A stretch of DNA of 31,856 bases from a virus. A program made the position numbers and the translations under genes. The first letter of the stretch is position 1. Every line of letters starts with the position of its first letter. Shown here piece by piece: positions 7,400 through 16,491 of the stretch. Under the pieces are notes generated by a model. That model was not told the origin of the DNA, did no database searches, and saw nothing but the letters and a program-made list of their open reading frames with translations. The stretch covers positions 1-31,856 of IMG/VR virus record IMGVR_UViG_3300049491_000346, one strand, 5' to 3'.

Positions 7400-9122
7400 T
7401 GGCACCTCCGGTGCTCAGGGCCGGTGCCGCGTAGGGCGTCGGCGCCAGGTCGGCCTTGATCCTGGACTTCAGGGTTCGGGTGCCACCATCGAGGTCGAGG
7501 GTCGCCGCACCCGCGGACACGTCGTAGGACACCCCCGTCAGGCGGAAGATGGCCACCCCGTCGGGGGTGTCGGTGGTCCCGATCGCCCCGAGGCGGGGCG
7601 CGGCCCGCGTCACCATGATCGGTGACCCGGGGAGGATCTCCCACGGCTGCACATACCGGCCAGCGACGAGGTCGAGGATCGGCTCAGCGACGGTGGCTTG
7701 CCCGGACGGCTTAGTGACCGCGACCCGCGAGATCGCGTTCTGCCCCAAGGTCGTCGCGGCGGCCACGCTCATCGGGCCCTTATCGGTCACGTCCACGATC
7801 ACGGTCCGGGTCAGGCCCTCGTCGTCCAGGACCGGGACCGTGGCCGTCACCACGACCGTCGCCGGCCGCTCCGGGGCAGCGAGGTACACCACCAGGGCCC
7901 GGTTCGCTACCGAGTCGGACCCGCCGGCCAACCGGACCCGTGCGTTCGGGCCAAGGATGTACCGGATCGGGGTCTGCCACGTCCCGTACTGGAACCGGGG
8001 CCGGCGTTCGGTGGGGCGGGGAGCCCACACCGCCCACCAGCAGAACGGCGCGTACTGCAGGGTAAAGTCGAGGACCTGCCGGGCCGTGACACCTTTCCAC
8101 CAGCAGGCCTGGTCGACGTACGTCGTGGGCTGCTGGATCTGCGGGTCGACCTCGACGGCGGTGCGCATCAGCCGCCCGATCACGTCGTTGACGACGTCCG
8201 CGACGGAGGGCCGGAACGCGTCCGGGGTCTCCGCCGTGGGCAGTTCCTCCGTGCCGTCCCGCATGAACCGGCGCCCCAGGACCGTCAGGTTCGCGTGCCT
8301 CACCCAGTCCGTCGCGGTCGTCGCGGTCACCGCCGCCCCCGAGTAGGTGGTCCGCACCATCAGGGCGTGGTGGCGGGCCGCCGCCAGCCACGTCCCAGCC
8401 CCGAGCTCGGCCTGCCAGTCCGTCTGGCTGGTCGCGTTCTGGAACGTCGCAAGGACCGTGCTGGCGGTCTCGTCGTTGCCGCCCCGGACCGTCGTCGTCC
8501 ACGACGCGCCCGCGGCACCAGTCGAGGCCCGCGTGGAACCCGTGACCTGCGCGAGGGCCGCCACGTCCGCGGCCTGCCCCTGCCCGGCCCGGTACAGGAA
8601 CGACATCGTCGTCCCAGCCGGCAGACCCACTCCCGTCGGGATGGCCTCCTCCTGGAACGAGCTCGGCGTTGAAGACCCACCGTCGATCGCTGACGCCGCG
8701 AGAGTCCCCGCCCCGACACCGACCTGCGCGGTCCCCGCCGGGTAGTCCCCGAGCGGCACCCACGACGCCGGGTCCCGGTCCACGATGCACCACGCGTCAG
8801 CGAGACCGTCGAGGAGGGCCTTCTCCCCGACGGCAGTCAGCGCGTACCCGTCGAGGCCGGGTTGGATTCGCTGCCCCGGGTCAGAGATCCGGCCGTGCCA
8901 CACGATCTGCCCCGACCCGCGGTCCACGACCTGCACCACCGGGGCACCAGCGAGCTGGACCGGGGCCGGCACGTTCCGCGACCAGGGGATGGTGGCTGTC
9001 AGCTTCTCGTACCCGCCGGGGACGGTCGCCGAGAACCGGGCATCGCCGGGGATCCGGACCGTCAGGGCGCTGCCCGTCGCGGGTTCGATCCGCAGCAGCA
9101 GCGTGGACCGCGCTGACGTCAT
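7392..9122 (-). CDS. Minor tail protein (baseplate hub/Tal-like)
   Basis: A 576-residue protein encoded between the distal tail gene and the GH18-like tip, the usual position of the tail hub. The N-terminal ~80 residues (VRIPGDARFSATVPGGYEKL and on) and strand-rich pattern with QIVWHGRISDPG (about 78-89) resemble siphophage hub proteins of the gp27/Tal fold. The rest includes LLVGG-free globular sequence with Trp-rich motifs (QACWWKG, FCWWAVW). No peptidoglycan hydrolase motif is visible. ATG 9122 overlaps the stop of the upstream gene (ATGA, 9119-9122). A frame extension to 9221 is a shadow. The assignment rests mainly on gene order. Confidence 0.7.
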   Translation of the reverse strand: MTSARSTLLLRIEPATGSALTVRIPGDARFSATVPGGYEKLTATIPWSRNVPAPVQLAGAPVVQVVDRGSGQIVWHGRISDPGQRIQPGLDGYALTAVGEKALLDGLADAWCIVDRDPASWVPLGDYPAGTAQVGVGAGTLAASAIDGGSSTPSSFQEEAIPTGVGLPAGTTMSFLYRAGQGQAADVAALAQVTGSTRASTGAAGASWTTTVRGGNDETASTVLATFQNATSQTDWQAELGAGTWLAAARHHALMVRTTYSGAAVTATTATDWVRHANLTVLGRRFMRDGTEELPTAETPDAFRPSVADVVNDVIGRLMRTAVEVDPQIQQPTTYVDQACWWKGVTARQVLDFTLQYAPFCWWAVWAPRPTERRPRFQYGTWQTPIRYILGPNARVRLAGGSDSVANRALVVYLAAPERPATVVVTATVPVLDDEGLTRTVIVDVTDKGPMSVAAATTLGQNAISRVAVTKPSGQATVAEPILDLVAGRYVQPWEILPGSPIMVTRAAPRLGAIGTTDTPDGVAIFRLTGVSYDVSAGAATLDLDGGTRTLKSRIKADLAPTPYAAPALSTGGANG

Positions 9123-10543
9123 CCGAGCCACCCGTACCGGGGCCAGTACGACACCTGCACCCGGATCGTCTTCGACGGAGCCCACGCCACGGACCCCGTG
9201 GACAGGCCACCGATGATCCACACCCGGTTGAAGCCGGGCGCCAGCAACGGCACCCCCCCGACATACCGCAGACCCGACGTGGGGAGCTGCCCGACCGCGA
9301 CCGCGCCCGGACTGAACGGGTGCCCGTTGAAGATCCGGGGAGTGTTGTCGTACCCGTCGACGTGCCAGTAGTACCCGGTCGGGACCCCGCCAGCGTCCGC
9401 GAAGCTGACGCCCTGCCCTTCGTCGGCGGGGATCAACGCGACCCAGTCGACGTCAAGGCGACCCGACCCCGCCGACGTCCGCCACGTCGAGACCACCACA
9501 TCCGGTGCCGCCGCCGCGACCGCCCCAGCAGGAGACGCGAACGATGTCGGCTGCCCGACCGGGATCTGCACCAACCCGAGGTCGATGACCCTGGTATCAC
9601 CGCCACCGGGACTGAACGTGCCGTCCAGGACGACGGGCCCGACACCGGCCCGGATGATGTGCTCAAGCCCAGCGGACCCCAGGGAGCGGCGGGCACGGAC
9701 CAGGAGCCGGTACTGGCCGGGGGCCTCAACACCGGTGAACGGCGACGGGAACGTCACCTGCCCTCTGGATTCCTCGGTGCCGGTCGACGTGAACGTGAAC
9801 GCCACCCCAGCCGAGCCGGAGAACGCGGTATCGCCGGTGAACTGCTGGATCGTCGCCGGTGACTTACCCAACGGGACCGGGTTCTGGAACGCCTCGCCCT
9901 GCACCACCAGCGGCCCCAACGCTCGCGGGTCCCCGCGGTGCCGGACGGCGAGGAGGAGACCGTGGTCGTTGGTGAGCAGGTTCGGGTCCGCGCTGGTCAG
10001 GCACATCGGGGTGACCGAGTCACCCATCACGTTCCCGACGTCCATCACCCACGCCGTGGGGTTCGCGGGGTCCTGCCCGATCTCGGCGGGCACCAGGTCG
10101 ATGCGCTGCCCGTACGCGTAGGGTTCGGTGTCCGCGGTGATCTGCCCGGTCACCAGGGCAACCCCCGTCGAGGTGATGTTCGCGTCCCACCGGGGGACCG
10201 TCGGGTAGCAGCGCAACCAGACCGGGACCGTCGACTCATGCCGCACGATCTTCAGGATCCAGGGGCCCCGGGTCAGGTTGTTGATCCGGGCGATCGCCGG
10301 GGACAGGTCCGCCCTGGATCCGGTCGCCACGACCAGGGGCAGGCTGATCTGCCGGGTGATCAGCTCCTCGGGCTGGGCGAGCTGCGGCCACAGGAACGGC
10401 CGCTCCTGGGCCCGGTCGATCGCGGCGGCCGCGAGGTCGTGGGACTTCCGGGCGAGCATCGCGTCCCCGGCGGTGAACGAGTTCAGGTCGGCGAGGACCC
10501 GGTCACTGCCGACAGCGTCGACGATCTGGACGGTTGCGGCCAT
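9119..10543 (-). CDS. Distal tail-like minor tail protein
   Basis: A 474-residue protein directly after the tape measure gene. Residues ~20-170 (SFTAGDAMLARKSHDLAAAA and the strand-rich stretch after it) fit the belt domain of a Dit-like protein. Residues ~240-400 look like an inserted jelly-roll carbohydrate-binding module (FTGDTAFSGSAGVAFTFTST...RRSLGSAG...WRTSAGSGRLDVDWVAL). The C-terminus (RVWIIGGLSTGSVAW...VQVSYWPRYGWLG) is strand-rich. ATG 10543 overlaps the tape measure stop (TGATG). An in-frame start 18 bases upstream is possible. Dit proteins with inserted binding modules often help in host recognition. Family placement is by position and general pattern. Confidence 0.7.
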   Translation of the reverse strand: MAATVQIVDAVGSDRVLADLNSFTAGDAMLARKSHDLAAAAIDRAQERPFLWPQLAQPEELITRQISLPLVVATGSRADLSPAIARINNLTRGPWILKIVRHESTVPVWLRCYPTVPRWDANITSTGVALVTGQITADTEPYAYGQRIDLVPAEIGQDPANPTAWVMDVGNVMGDSVTPMCLTSADPNLLTNDHGLLLAVRHRGDPRALGPLVVQGEAFQNPVPLGKSPATIQQFTGDTAFSGSAGVAFTFTSTGTEESRGQVTFPSPFTGVEAPGQYRLLVRARRSLGSAGLEHIIRAGVGPVVLDGTFSPGGGDTRVIDLGLVQIPVGQPTSFASPAGAVAAAAPDVVVSTWRTSAGSGRLDVDWVALIPADEGQGVSFADAGGVPTGYYWHVDGYDNTPRIFNGHPFSPGAVAVGQLPTSGLRYVGGVPLLAPGFNRVWIIGGLSTGSVAWAPSKTIRVQVSYWPRYGWLG

Positions 10544-13500
10544 CAGGTCCACCGGTTCCATTCGGTGTCGAGGGCCCCGACGAGCTGCCCAGTGGAGAGC
10601 CGTACCTGCGCGCCGGCCATCGCCTCAGCGAGCCGCTGGATCGAGTCGTCGTCCAGCCGCAACGTCTCCGCCCCGGTGGAGGACCCGCCCCCGTAGCGGG
10701 CCGCGTTGAGGCCGCCCGGGTCGACGACCGCGGCGGACGCGAGGTCGGTTGCGGTCCCGGTGACCAGGCCCAGGGAGTTGACCATGCCGACGGCGAGGCC
10801 TTCACCGACGCCGACACCGAGGGGGATCATCTTCTTCGACGGCGAGTTGATCGACAGGGCCGACTGGGCCGCCGACACGATCGAGGACCCGAGGTTGCGG
10901 ACCGTGGAGAGGACCCCGCCGAGGGCGTTGGTGATGCCGTTCGACAGGCCCTGCATCAGGGAGGCACCGACCCCGACGAGCAGCGACCCGAAGTTGCCGA
11001 CCGCGGACAGGATCCGGCCACCGAGGGCAGCGAAGAACCCGACGGCGGTGGTGATGCCGTTGGCGATCGCGGTCGTGAACCGGGTGATCCCGGAGGTGAT
11101 GAACGACACCACGGCGTTGATCCCGGAGGTGGTGCTGGTCCCGACGTTCGCCCAGAACGCTGCCCACCGGGCCAGGATCGCCGACACGAACGCCGTGATC
11201 GCGGAGGAGATCGCGGTGATCCCATTCGTGATGAAGGTGCGGATCGCGGTCCAGGCCGTCGACACCAGCGTGGAGGCGATGTTCCACTGGACGATCCAGT
11301 AGGCGACGATCGCCCCGAGGACCGCCGTCACCACCGCCTGGACAGCGGCGATCCCAGCGGACACGAACGACGTGATCGCCGCCCATGCGGTCGATGCGGC
11401 GGAGGAGATCACAGCCCACGCCGCGGACCACACCGCCGAGACCGCAGCCATCCCTGCGGAGACGTAGCCCGAGACGACCGCGAGGGCCGCCGACGTCACC
11501 GAGCTGACCACGTTCCAGGCCGCCGACACCACCGAGCTCACCGCAGCGAATGCCGTCGACGTCACCGACGTGACCAGGTTCCATGCCGCGGACACCGCCG
11601 CCGTGATCGCTGACCCGACGGTGTTGAAGATGGTGAGCCAGCCGTTCACGGCCGCCTGCAGGATCGCCATCACCCCGTTGAGGGCGGCACCCACGATCTG
11701 CGAGATCGCCGCGAACGGAGGCCCGAAAACGGCGGCGAGGAACGATGTCAGGGGCGCGAAGAACGCCACGACGGAGTTCCACCAGCCCTGCAGGGTCGTG
11801 ATGACCGTCTGCAGCGCCGAGCTGGTCGCCGTGCTCGCCCCTGACCACAGCGAGGAGAACATCGCGCCGATCGAGGAACCCCACCCGGCCACCGTCGACA
11901 CGACCGAGGACCACCAGCCGGACACGGCAGCAGTGATGCCCGCCCATACCCCGGACAGGTAGCCGGTGACCCCACCCCAGGCGGAGGAGATCCCCGACGT
12001 GATCGCCGACCACGCGGCGGATGCTCCCGCGACGATCCCCGACCAGAGCCGCGAGAAGATCGCCGTGATGATGGTCCACAGCCCGGAGAACAGTGCCGGG
12101 ATGACCGCTACCCCCGCCGAGATGATCGCGAGGAGCTGGCTCCACAGCGCGGAGAACACCGTCTTCAGGCCGTCCCAGACCTGCGACCAGTTCCCGGACA
12201 GGACACCGGCGATGATGCTGATCAGCCCGGAGATCACGGAGATCGCGTTGGTGAAGGTCGCGACGACGAAGTTCCACACCGCCAGAACGACGGGGCCCAG
12301 GGTCGACACCAGCCAGGAGACGATCGGAGCCAACGCAACCAGCAGCGACGCCACCGCGGGGATCAGGGACCCCGTGATCAGGGCACCGATCTTCGAGAAC
12401 GCCGGCCCGAGAGTGGCGCCGATCTGCGACCCGAACGTGGCCAGCTTCGCCACGACCGGAGCGAACGCGGTACCGATCGCGGCGCCGCTGGACTGTAGTT
12501 GCCCGACGAAACCGGACCCGCCGCCACCGGACCCGAAGAACGCCGACAGGCCACTCCACGCCGACATCGACCCCGTCACCACGGACCCGAGACCCGTCAT
12601 CGCGGACCCCACAACGGAAATCGCGCCCGGCATCGCCGACGTCAGCGCGGGGATCAGCGGCTCGATCGCGCCGGCCAGGCCCTGCGTGAACGTGTCCGAC
12701 AGGGTCGACCACTGCCCGGCGAGGGTGACGGCCTGCTTGCCCATCGCCCCGCCGTAGTTCTTCTCCATGACCGCGAACAGCTTCGGGAGGACGTCGGCGG
12801 ACATGAGCTTGCCCTGCGATGACAGCTTCCGCAGCTCCGGGACCGGCTTGCCGGTGGCCTCAGCGAGGAGCCCCCAGATCGGGATCCCCGCATTCACGAT
12901 CTGGTTCATGTCCCCGGCGTTGATCTTCCCGGCGGACATCGACTGGGTGACGGCGAGCATCGCGTGGTTGAAGTTGTCCTGCGTCAACCCCAGGGCACCG
13001 GTCGCGTCACCCATCGCCGTCAGGGTCGGGATCACCGACTGGGCGGACGCCCTGACCCCGAGGAGCTGCCGGGCCCCCGTGACCACACCGGGCAGCTCGA
13101 ACGGGGTCGTCGCAGCGAACCCCTTCAGCGACTCGTAGAACGACTTCGCCTGCGACCCCGACCCCAGCAGCGTCTCGAACGAGATCAGGTTCTGCTGGTT
13201 CGCGGACGACGTCTTCAGCGCGGTGGTGACGCCCTCCCAGATCGCATACCCGGCCCCGAGACCTGCGGCAGTGGTCCCGACCCGGCCGAGGACACCAGCC
13301 GCGCCAGCGAGTGCGCCTCCGACGCCGCCCTTGCTCCCATCCTTCGCGCCGGACTTCCCACCGGCAGCAGCGGCGACGACCGTCTCACCCTTCGCCGCCT
13401 TCGTCGCTGCACCGGCCGCCGAGTTGAACCCCGCCCCGTACTGGGCGCCCGCCTTGACGCCCGCCTCCCGGGACACGACCCCCAGCTCAGCGAGGACCCC

Positions 13501-14013
13501 CGACGCGCCAGAGATCAGCCCGGACCGGAACGACGACAACCACCCGACCTCGGCCTCCTGCCCACCTGTGCGGCCGGCCGCGACGGACGCCGACTCGACA
13601 GCCCCGAGGATGGCGCCCTGCGCCCCCGACAGCAGCCCCGACCGGAACGACGACAGCCACCCGACCTCGGCGGCCTGCCCACCCGACTGACCGGCCGCCT
13701 CACTGGAGGGCACCAGCGACGTCCGCAGCGTCGACCCGACATCGTTGATCCGGCCCCGGAACGTCGTGATCCACGACGACCCCGCCGCCTCCCCACCTGC
13801 CGTCCCCGCCGCGGCAGCGTCGTTGTCGAGGGCCTGCCGCAACACCGTCGACGCACCAGCCCGCAGCGACGCACCGAACGACCGGGAGAACACACCCCCG
13901 GCCTTCGTGCCGCCTGCGTCGGCGCCGTCACTGGCGATCCGCTCGACGTCAGCCTTCAGGCCACCGTCCTCAGCGCGGATCCTCACGAACGCCTCGGCGA
14001 GGGAGGCTGACAT
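10543..14013 (-). CDS. Tape measure protein
   Basis: A 1156-residue protein, the longest single-function gene here, lying after the frameshifted chaperones. Residues ~260-430 match the conserved tape-measure domain (FETLLGSGSQAKSFYESLKG, then TTPFELPGV...MSAGKINAGDMNQIVNAGIP). Before it are three related units about 39 residues apart (GGQxAEVGWLSSFRSGL). After it come long hydrophobic helices (residues ~545-700) and Trp/Ala/Ser/Val-rich repeats of roughly 11-22 residues (AAWNVVSSVTSAALA type), as expected for a protein threaded through the tail tube and inserted into the membrane. At about 1.5 angstrom per residue the tail would be near 170 nm, which is an inference. The start overlaps the GT stop (TGATG). 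Confidence 0.92.
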   Translation of the reverse strand: MSASLAEAFVRIRAEDGGLKADVERIASDGADAGGTKAGGVFSRSFGASLRAGASTVLRQALDNDAAAAGTAGGEAAGSSWITTFRGRINDVGSTLRTSLVPSSEAAGQSGGQAAEVGWLSSFRSGLLSGAQGAILGAVESASVAAGRTGGQEAEVGWLSSFRSGLISGASGVLAELGVVSREAGVKAGAQYGAGFNSAAGAATKAAKGETVVAAAAGGKSGAKDGSKGGVGGALAGAAGVLGRVGTTAAGLGAGYAIWEGVTTALKTSSANQQNLISFETLLGSGSQAKSFYESLKGFAATTPFELPGVVTGARQLLGVRASAQSVIPTLTAMGDATGALGLTQDNFNHAMLAVTQSMSAGKINAGDMNQIVNAGIPIWGLLAEATGKPVPELRKLSSQGKLMSADVLPKLFAVMEKNYGGAMGKQAVTLAGQWSTLSDTFTQGLAGAIEPLIPALTSAMPGAISVVGSAMTGLGSVVTGSMSAWSGLSAFFGSGGGGSGFVGQLQSSGAAIGTAFAPVVAKLATFGSQIGATLGPAFSKIGALITGSLIPAVASLLVALAPIVSWLVSTLGPVVLAVWNFVVATFTNAISVISGLISIIAGVLSGNWSQVWDGLKTVFSALWSQLLAIISAGVAVIPALFSGLWTIITAIFSRLWSGIVAGASAAWSAITSGISSAWGGVTGYLSGVWAGITAAVSGWWSSVVSTVAGWGSSIGAMFSSLWSGASTATSSALQTVITTLQGWWNSVVAFFAPLTSFLAAVFGPPFAAISQIVGAALNGVMAILQAAVNGWLTIFNTVGSAITAAVSAAWNLVTSVTSTAFAAVSSVVSAAWNVVSSVTSAALAVVSGYVSAGMAAVSAVWSAAWAVISSAASTAWAAITSFVSAGIAAVQAVVTAVLGAIVAYWIVQWNIASTLVSTAWTAIRTFITNGITAISSAITAFVSAILARWAAFWANVGTSTTSGINAVVSFITSGITRFTTAIANGITTAVGFFAALGGRILSAVGNFGSLLVGVGASLMQGLSNGITNALGGVLSTVRNLGSSIVSAAQSALSINSPSKKMIPLGVGVGEGLAVGMVNSLGLVTGTATDLASAAVVDPGGLNAARYGGGSSTGAETLRLDDDSIQRLAEAMAGAQVRLSTGQLVGALDTEWNRWT
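13523..13683 (-). repeat. Two near-identical 44-bp copies in the tape measure gene
   Basis: The 44 bases at 13523-13566 and 13640-13683 differ at only a few positions and lie 117 bases (39 codons) apart. They encode the AEVGWLSSFRSGL units. A third, diverged unit (AAGSSWITTFRGRIND) is found further toward the N-terminus. In-frame duplication is a usual way for tail length to change. Confidence 0.75.
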
Positions 14014-14743
14014 CAGAACATCCCCTTCACGAGCTCCTCGGCGTCGGCCTGTTCCTGCTCAGCCGTCACGCCATCGGGGCGATGTAGGGCCGCCCACACG
14101 CGATCCCGGCCTTCCCCGTCGAGGCCCTCCAGGAGGACTGCGTGGATGACCGAGACCGCGTCGGCGGCCGTCAGCCGGTAGAGGGGGTGGACCCGACAGG
14201 CACCAGCAGCCCGTTGATCGCTGCCCGGTCCGGGCGGGGAACAGCAGACGTCGTGGGTCCAGGTGCCGGCTCCGGAGAGACGGAGTCGCCCGTTGAGCCA
14301 GTCCCACTCGTCGAGGGCCCACCCGATGAGTCGGGAGGCCGCGAGGTAGGGCGGTCGATCACGCTGGCGTAGATCGCCTGACAGATCGCGAGGATCTCCT
14401 CGGGTGGGTCCCCGTACTGGACGGCGACCGCCTCGAAACGTTCCCACTGGTCGGGTCCGATCGTGTTCCGCAGGAACACGTGCATCGCCGACAGCATCGC
14501 CATCTCGGCCTCGGACGCCCGGGCCATCGCCTCGGACCGGCCATGTTCGGTCAGGGCCTTGTCCCGGTCACGGCCCGCCCGGCGTGACTCCGCCTGCGAG
14601 ACCCGGGTCTCGTGCGCGAACCGCATGATGGGCAGCGCGGAGATCCGGGCCGCGACCTCGAACGTCTCACCGTGGAAGGTGAACGTCGACGCCTCGACCG
14701 TGCCGTCAGGATCCGAACCGAACGCCCCCAGAGAGGCCCCCAT
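14013..14743 (-). CDS. Tail assembly chaperone GT (frameshift product)
   Basis: The second chaperone frame is open from about 14447 to TGA at 14013 and encodes RPPYLAASRLIGWALDEWDW and the charged C-terminus ending EEQADAEELVKGMF-like residues. It has no ribosome site and lies in the -1 frame relative to the first chaperone, within its 3-prime part, as in lambda gpG/gpGT. The joined protein would start at 14743 and switch frame before about 14346. Candidate slip sites are given in a separate entry. GT bridges the major tail protein to the tape measure during tail assembly. The stop overlaps the tape measure start. The existence of the pair is well supported by order and content; the exact joint is not. 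Confidence 0.7.
14171..14743 (-). CDS. Tail assembly chaperone G
   Basis: A 190-residue protein that begins with ATG 14743, overlapping the major tail protein stop (TGATG). The N-terminal ~60 residues (FTFHGETFEVAARISALPIM) are strand-rich; residues 60-130 are helical (ESRRAGRDRDKALTEH...DQWERFEAVAVQYGDPPEEI). This is the usual shape of actinophage tail chaperones. After residue ~130 the sequence becomes a Ser/Pro/Gly/Thr-rich tail, which I take as weakly constrained sequence because the other frame (GT) carries the conserved residues there. It coats the tape measure protein during tail assembly and is absent from the virion. Confidence 0.8.
   Translation of the reverse strand: MGASLGAFGSDPDGTVEASTFTFHGETFEVAARISALPIMRFAHETRVSQAESRRAGRDRDKALTEHGRSEAMARASEAEMAMLSAMHVFLRNTIGPDQWERFEAVAVQYGDPPEEILAICQAIYASVIDRPTSRPPDSSGGPSTSGTGSTGDSVSPEPAPGPTTSAVPRPDRAAINGLLVPVGSTPSTG
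14346..14413 (-). promoter_or_regulatory. Candidate -1 frameshift region for chaperone GT
   Basis: Two places allow a Pro-tRNA to re-pair perfectly after a -1 slip: GGGGACCCACCC at 14413-14402 (CCA to CCC) and CGCCCTAC at 14353-14346 (CCT to CCC). The second joins directly to the conserved YLAASRLIGW. Neither is a canonical X-XXY-YYZ heptamer, so the site is uncertain. Confidence 0.35.
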
Positions 14744-15576
14744 CAGGAGCCGACCGCGACGAGACCGGCGTAGTACATCTCGAACGGCTGACCCGCCGCC
14801 GGGATCTCGAGGTTGAACTGGACCTTGATGGTGGCGTTGTCGGAGCCCTTCTTGTGGGCGACCTCGACGTCCCCGGCCTGCAGGCACTGGTAGCCGATGA
14901 ACCGCTCCGTGGCGTCGCTGGACTCCCAGCCGATCATCGTGCGGGTCTCCGCGCCGGTCTGGGGGGCGATCAGCTTGGACAGCAGCGTCGCGCCGGTACC
15001 GGAGACGGTCGAGACGGTGCCACCGTTCAGGGCGAGAGCCATGTTCTTCGCGGTGAACTCGGCGATCTCGAACTCGATGCTGATCTCGCGGGAGGTGGTC
15101 ACCCAGCGCAGCGGGTCGAGGTACTCGGCGACCTCGATGGAGTCGACCTTCGGCTTGTACTTCAGGGTGTGACCTTCCTTGGTCACACCGACGGGGATCC
15201 ACGCGGCCGGCCAGGCGTCGGTGAACACCGACCCGGCGACCAGGCCACCCGCGGCGGCAGACACCGAACCAGCGGACGCCGCCGAGGTGACGTTCGCGTT
15301 GGTCTTCGCGTAGGTGAAGGTCGTACCGGTCGGGGTACCGGTCACGGTGTATGTGCCGTCGAACACCGGGTCCGCGGGGCTCAGGGCCACCGTCACGGAG
15401 TCACCGATCACGAACGAGTGGGTCGCGGCTGTCGTGAGGGTCACCACGTTGGTGGTGAGGGCCTTGTTCGTGATGGTCTGGGTGCGCTGACCGGGCAGGA
15501 CCGAACCGATCGGGGCCTTGTACAGGTAACCGGGGTCGGTGAGGATGCGGGTCTTCGGGACGGTGATCGCAGGCAC
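14743..15576 (-). CDS. Major tail protein
   Basis: A 277-residue tail tube subunit, directly upstream of the chaperone pair. The N-terminus (KTRILTDPGYLYKAPIGSVLP) and the core (VDSIEVAEYLDPLRWVTTSREISIEFEIAEFTAKNMALALNGG, in part) match phage tail tube proteins. Residues ~35-105 (VVTLTTAATHSFVIGDSVTV and YTVTGTPTGTTFTYAKTN) are an inserted strand-rich module similar to the FCCH/Ig-like decorations of other actinophage structural proteins; a related module occurs in the gene at 21371. GTG 15576 has GAGAGG 6 bases upstream. It polymerises as hexameric rings around the tape measure. The 151-base gap upstream holds one late-operon element (15653-15676) and no gene. Confidence 0.88.
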   Translation of the reverse strand: MPAITVPKTRILTDPGYLYKAPIGSVLPGQRTQTITNKALTTNVVTLTTAATHSFVIGDSVTVALSPADPVFDGTYTVTGTPTGTTFTYAKTNANVTSAASAGSVSAAAGGLVAGSVFTDAWPAAWIPVGVTKEGHTLKYKPKVDSIEVAEYLDPLRWVTTSREISIEFEIAEFTAKNMALALNGGTVSTVSGTGATLLSKLIAPQTGAETRTMIGWESSDATERFIGYQCLQAGDVEVAHKKGSDNATIKVQFNLEIPAAGQPFEMYYAGLVAVGS

Positions 15577-15652
15577 GGGGGGCCTCTCAGGTCATGCCCC
15601 GCCCCCGGTGCCGCGCTACGCGACTGGGTCGAGGCGATCCGCTACGGACGCT

Positions 15653-15676
15653 GCCTCGACCCCGACCGTCATCGTA
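15653..15676 (-). repeat. Late-operon element, copy 2 (upstream of major tail protein)
   Basis: On the minus strand it reads TACGATGA, five bases, then GGGGTCGAGGC, in an otherwise empty 151-base gap between the tail terminator-type gene and the major tail gene. It ends 77 bases before the GTG. TACGAT fits a -10 hexamer but no -35 hexamer is visible at 16-18 bases. Confidence 0.6.
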
Positions 15677-15727
15677 GGGCAGCCCACCCCGTGACGGTGG
15701 CTGATCCGACCACAGGGACGGGTCGTG

Positions 15728-16168
15728 TCACTGGGGCTGGCACCGCAACGTCGCATCGACCCGGTAGGTGAGCCGGCCCCGGATGTCCCCCGCGAGGGTC
15801 GGCCCCTCCAGCGAGTGCGTCGTCCGGACGACGACGACATCACCACGGCGAGTGGTCACCGTCACCGGTGGCCCGTTCTGCAAACCCAGCAGGGTCTCGG
15901 CCAGGGACCGGGCCGCGAGCTCGGCCTGACCGCGGGCGCCTTCCTCGGACCCGACGGACGACACGGTGAATGAGAGCCGGACGTCGTCATAGGCGTCCCA
16001 CGTCACCCGCGGCGGGATCTCCGCGACGGTCGCGATCGCGCCCTGCGAGCTGGACCGGACCTCGGACAGGACCACCCCGTTCGCCAGGGGCGCGCCCTTG
16101 CCGGTGAGGCCGGCGGTCCCGTTGATGAGGGCCTTCGCGACGCCGGGACCGTCGACGTACCGGGTCAC
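15728..16168 (-). CDS. Tail terminator/tail completion protein
   Basis: A 146-residue protein between the gp10-like gene and the major tail gene, the normal place of the tail terminator. Its N-terminal helix (VDGPGVAKALINGTAGL) and following strands (NGVVLSEVRSS, YDDVRLSFTVSSV) and the helix QAELAARSLAETLLGL with final strands (RLTYRVDATLRC) fit the alpha/beta fold of gpU-like proteins. It caps the finished tail tube and contacts the head connector. GTG 16168 overlaps the upstream stop (GTGA, 16165-16168). The frame is open far upstream, but that is a shadow. Assignment rests on order and fold pattern. Confidence 0.7.
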   Translation of the reverse strand: MTRYVDGPGVAKALINGTAGLTGKGAPLANGVVLSEVRSSSQGAIATVAEIPPRVTWDAYDDVRLSFTVSSVGSEEGARGQAELAARSLAETLLGLQNGPPVTVTTRRGDVVVVRTTHSLEGPTLAGDIRGRLTYRVDATLRCQPQ

Positions 16169-16491
16169 GGCTGAGGCCAGTCGACGAGTGCGGGCACTAG
16201 GTGTGGGGTCGTCTTCGCTCCGTTGCTGAGGTAGGGCAGATTTTGCAGGTACCCGTAGCTGGTCCCGCGCTCGTCCTGGGCAGGGGAGAACACGTCGACG
16301 TAGAGCCCGGCCCCGTCGGAGTCGAGCTGCCAGCCGATGACGGACTGCAGGTGCCCGGTGTCGACGGGGGCGCGGCGCTGCGCGCTGGACGCGACGGCGG
16401 CGCCACCGGCGGCCATGTACCGGCCGACCTCCCCGGCGGGGGAAGCGACGAGCACCTTCAGGGCCGCCTCGTCGACGTGGACGGTGGCCAC
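16165..16491 (-). CDS. Head-tail joining protein, HK97 gp10-like
   Basis: A 108-residue protein with the gp10/minor-tail pattern: an N-terminal strand and helix (VHVDEAALKVLVASPAGEVG), a helix with AAVASSAQRRAPVDTGHLQSVI (APVDTGxLxxSI is the family hallmark), then strands and GTSYGYLQNLPYLSNGAKTTPHL (YGxYLxxG-type loop). It helps join head and tail or completes the tail. I chose GTG 16491, which overlaps the previous stop (TAGTG); a TTG at 16524 would add 11 basic residues. Confidence 0.8.
   Translation of the reverse strand: MATVHVDEAALKVLVASPAGEVGRYMAAGGAAVASSAQRRAPVDTGHLQSVIGWQLDSDGAGLYVDVFSPAQDERGTSYGYLQNLPYLSNGAKTTPHLVPALVDWPQP

Noticed and set aside
10534-11613. Long plus-strand open frame opposite the tape measure gene (and many similar long frames on both strands)
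   Set aside because: High GC makes non-coding frames long. Their sequences are Arg/Pro/Gly-rich without domain patterns, and they lie opposite clearly identified genes.
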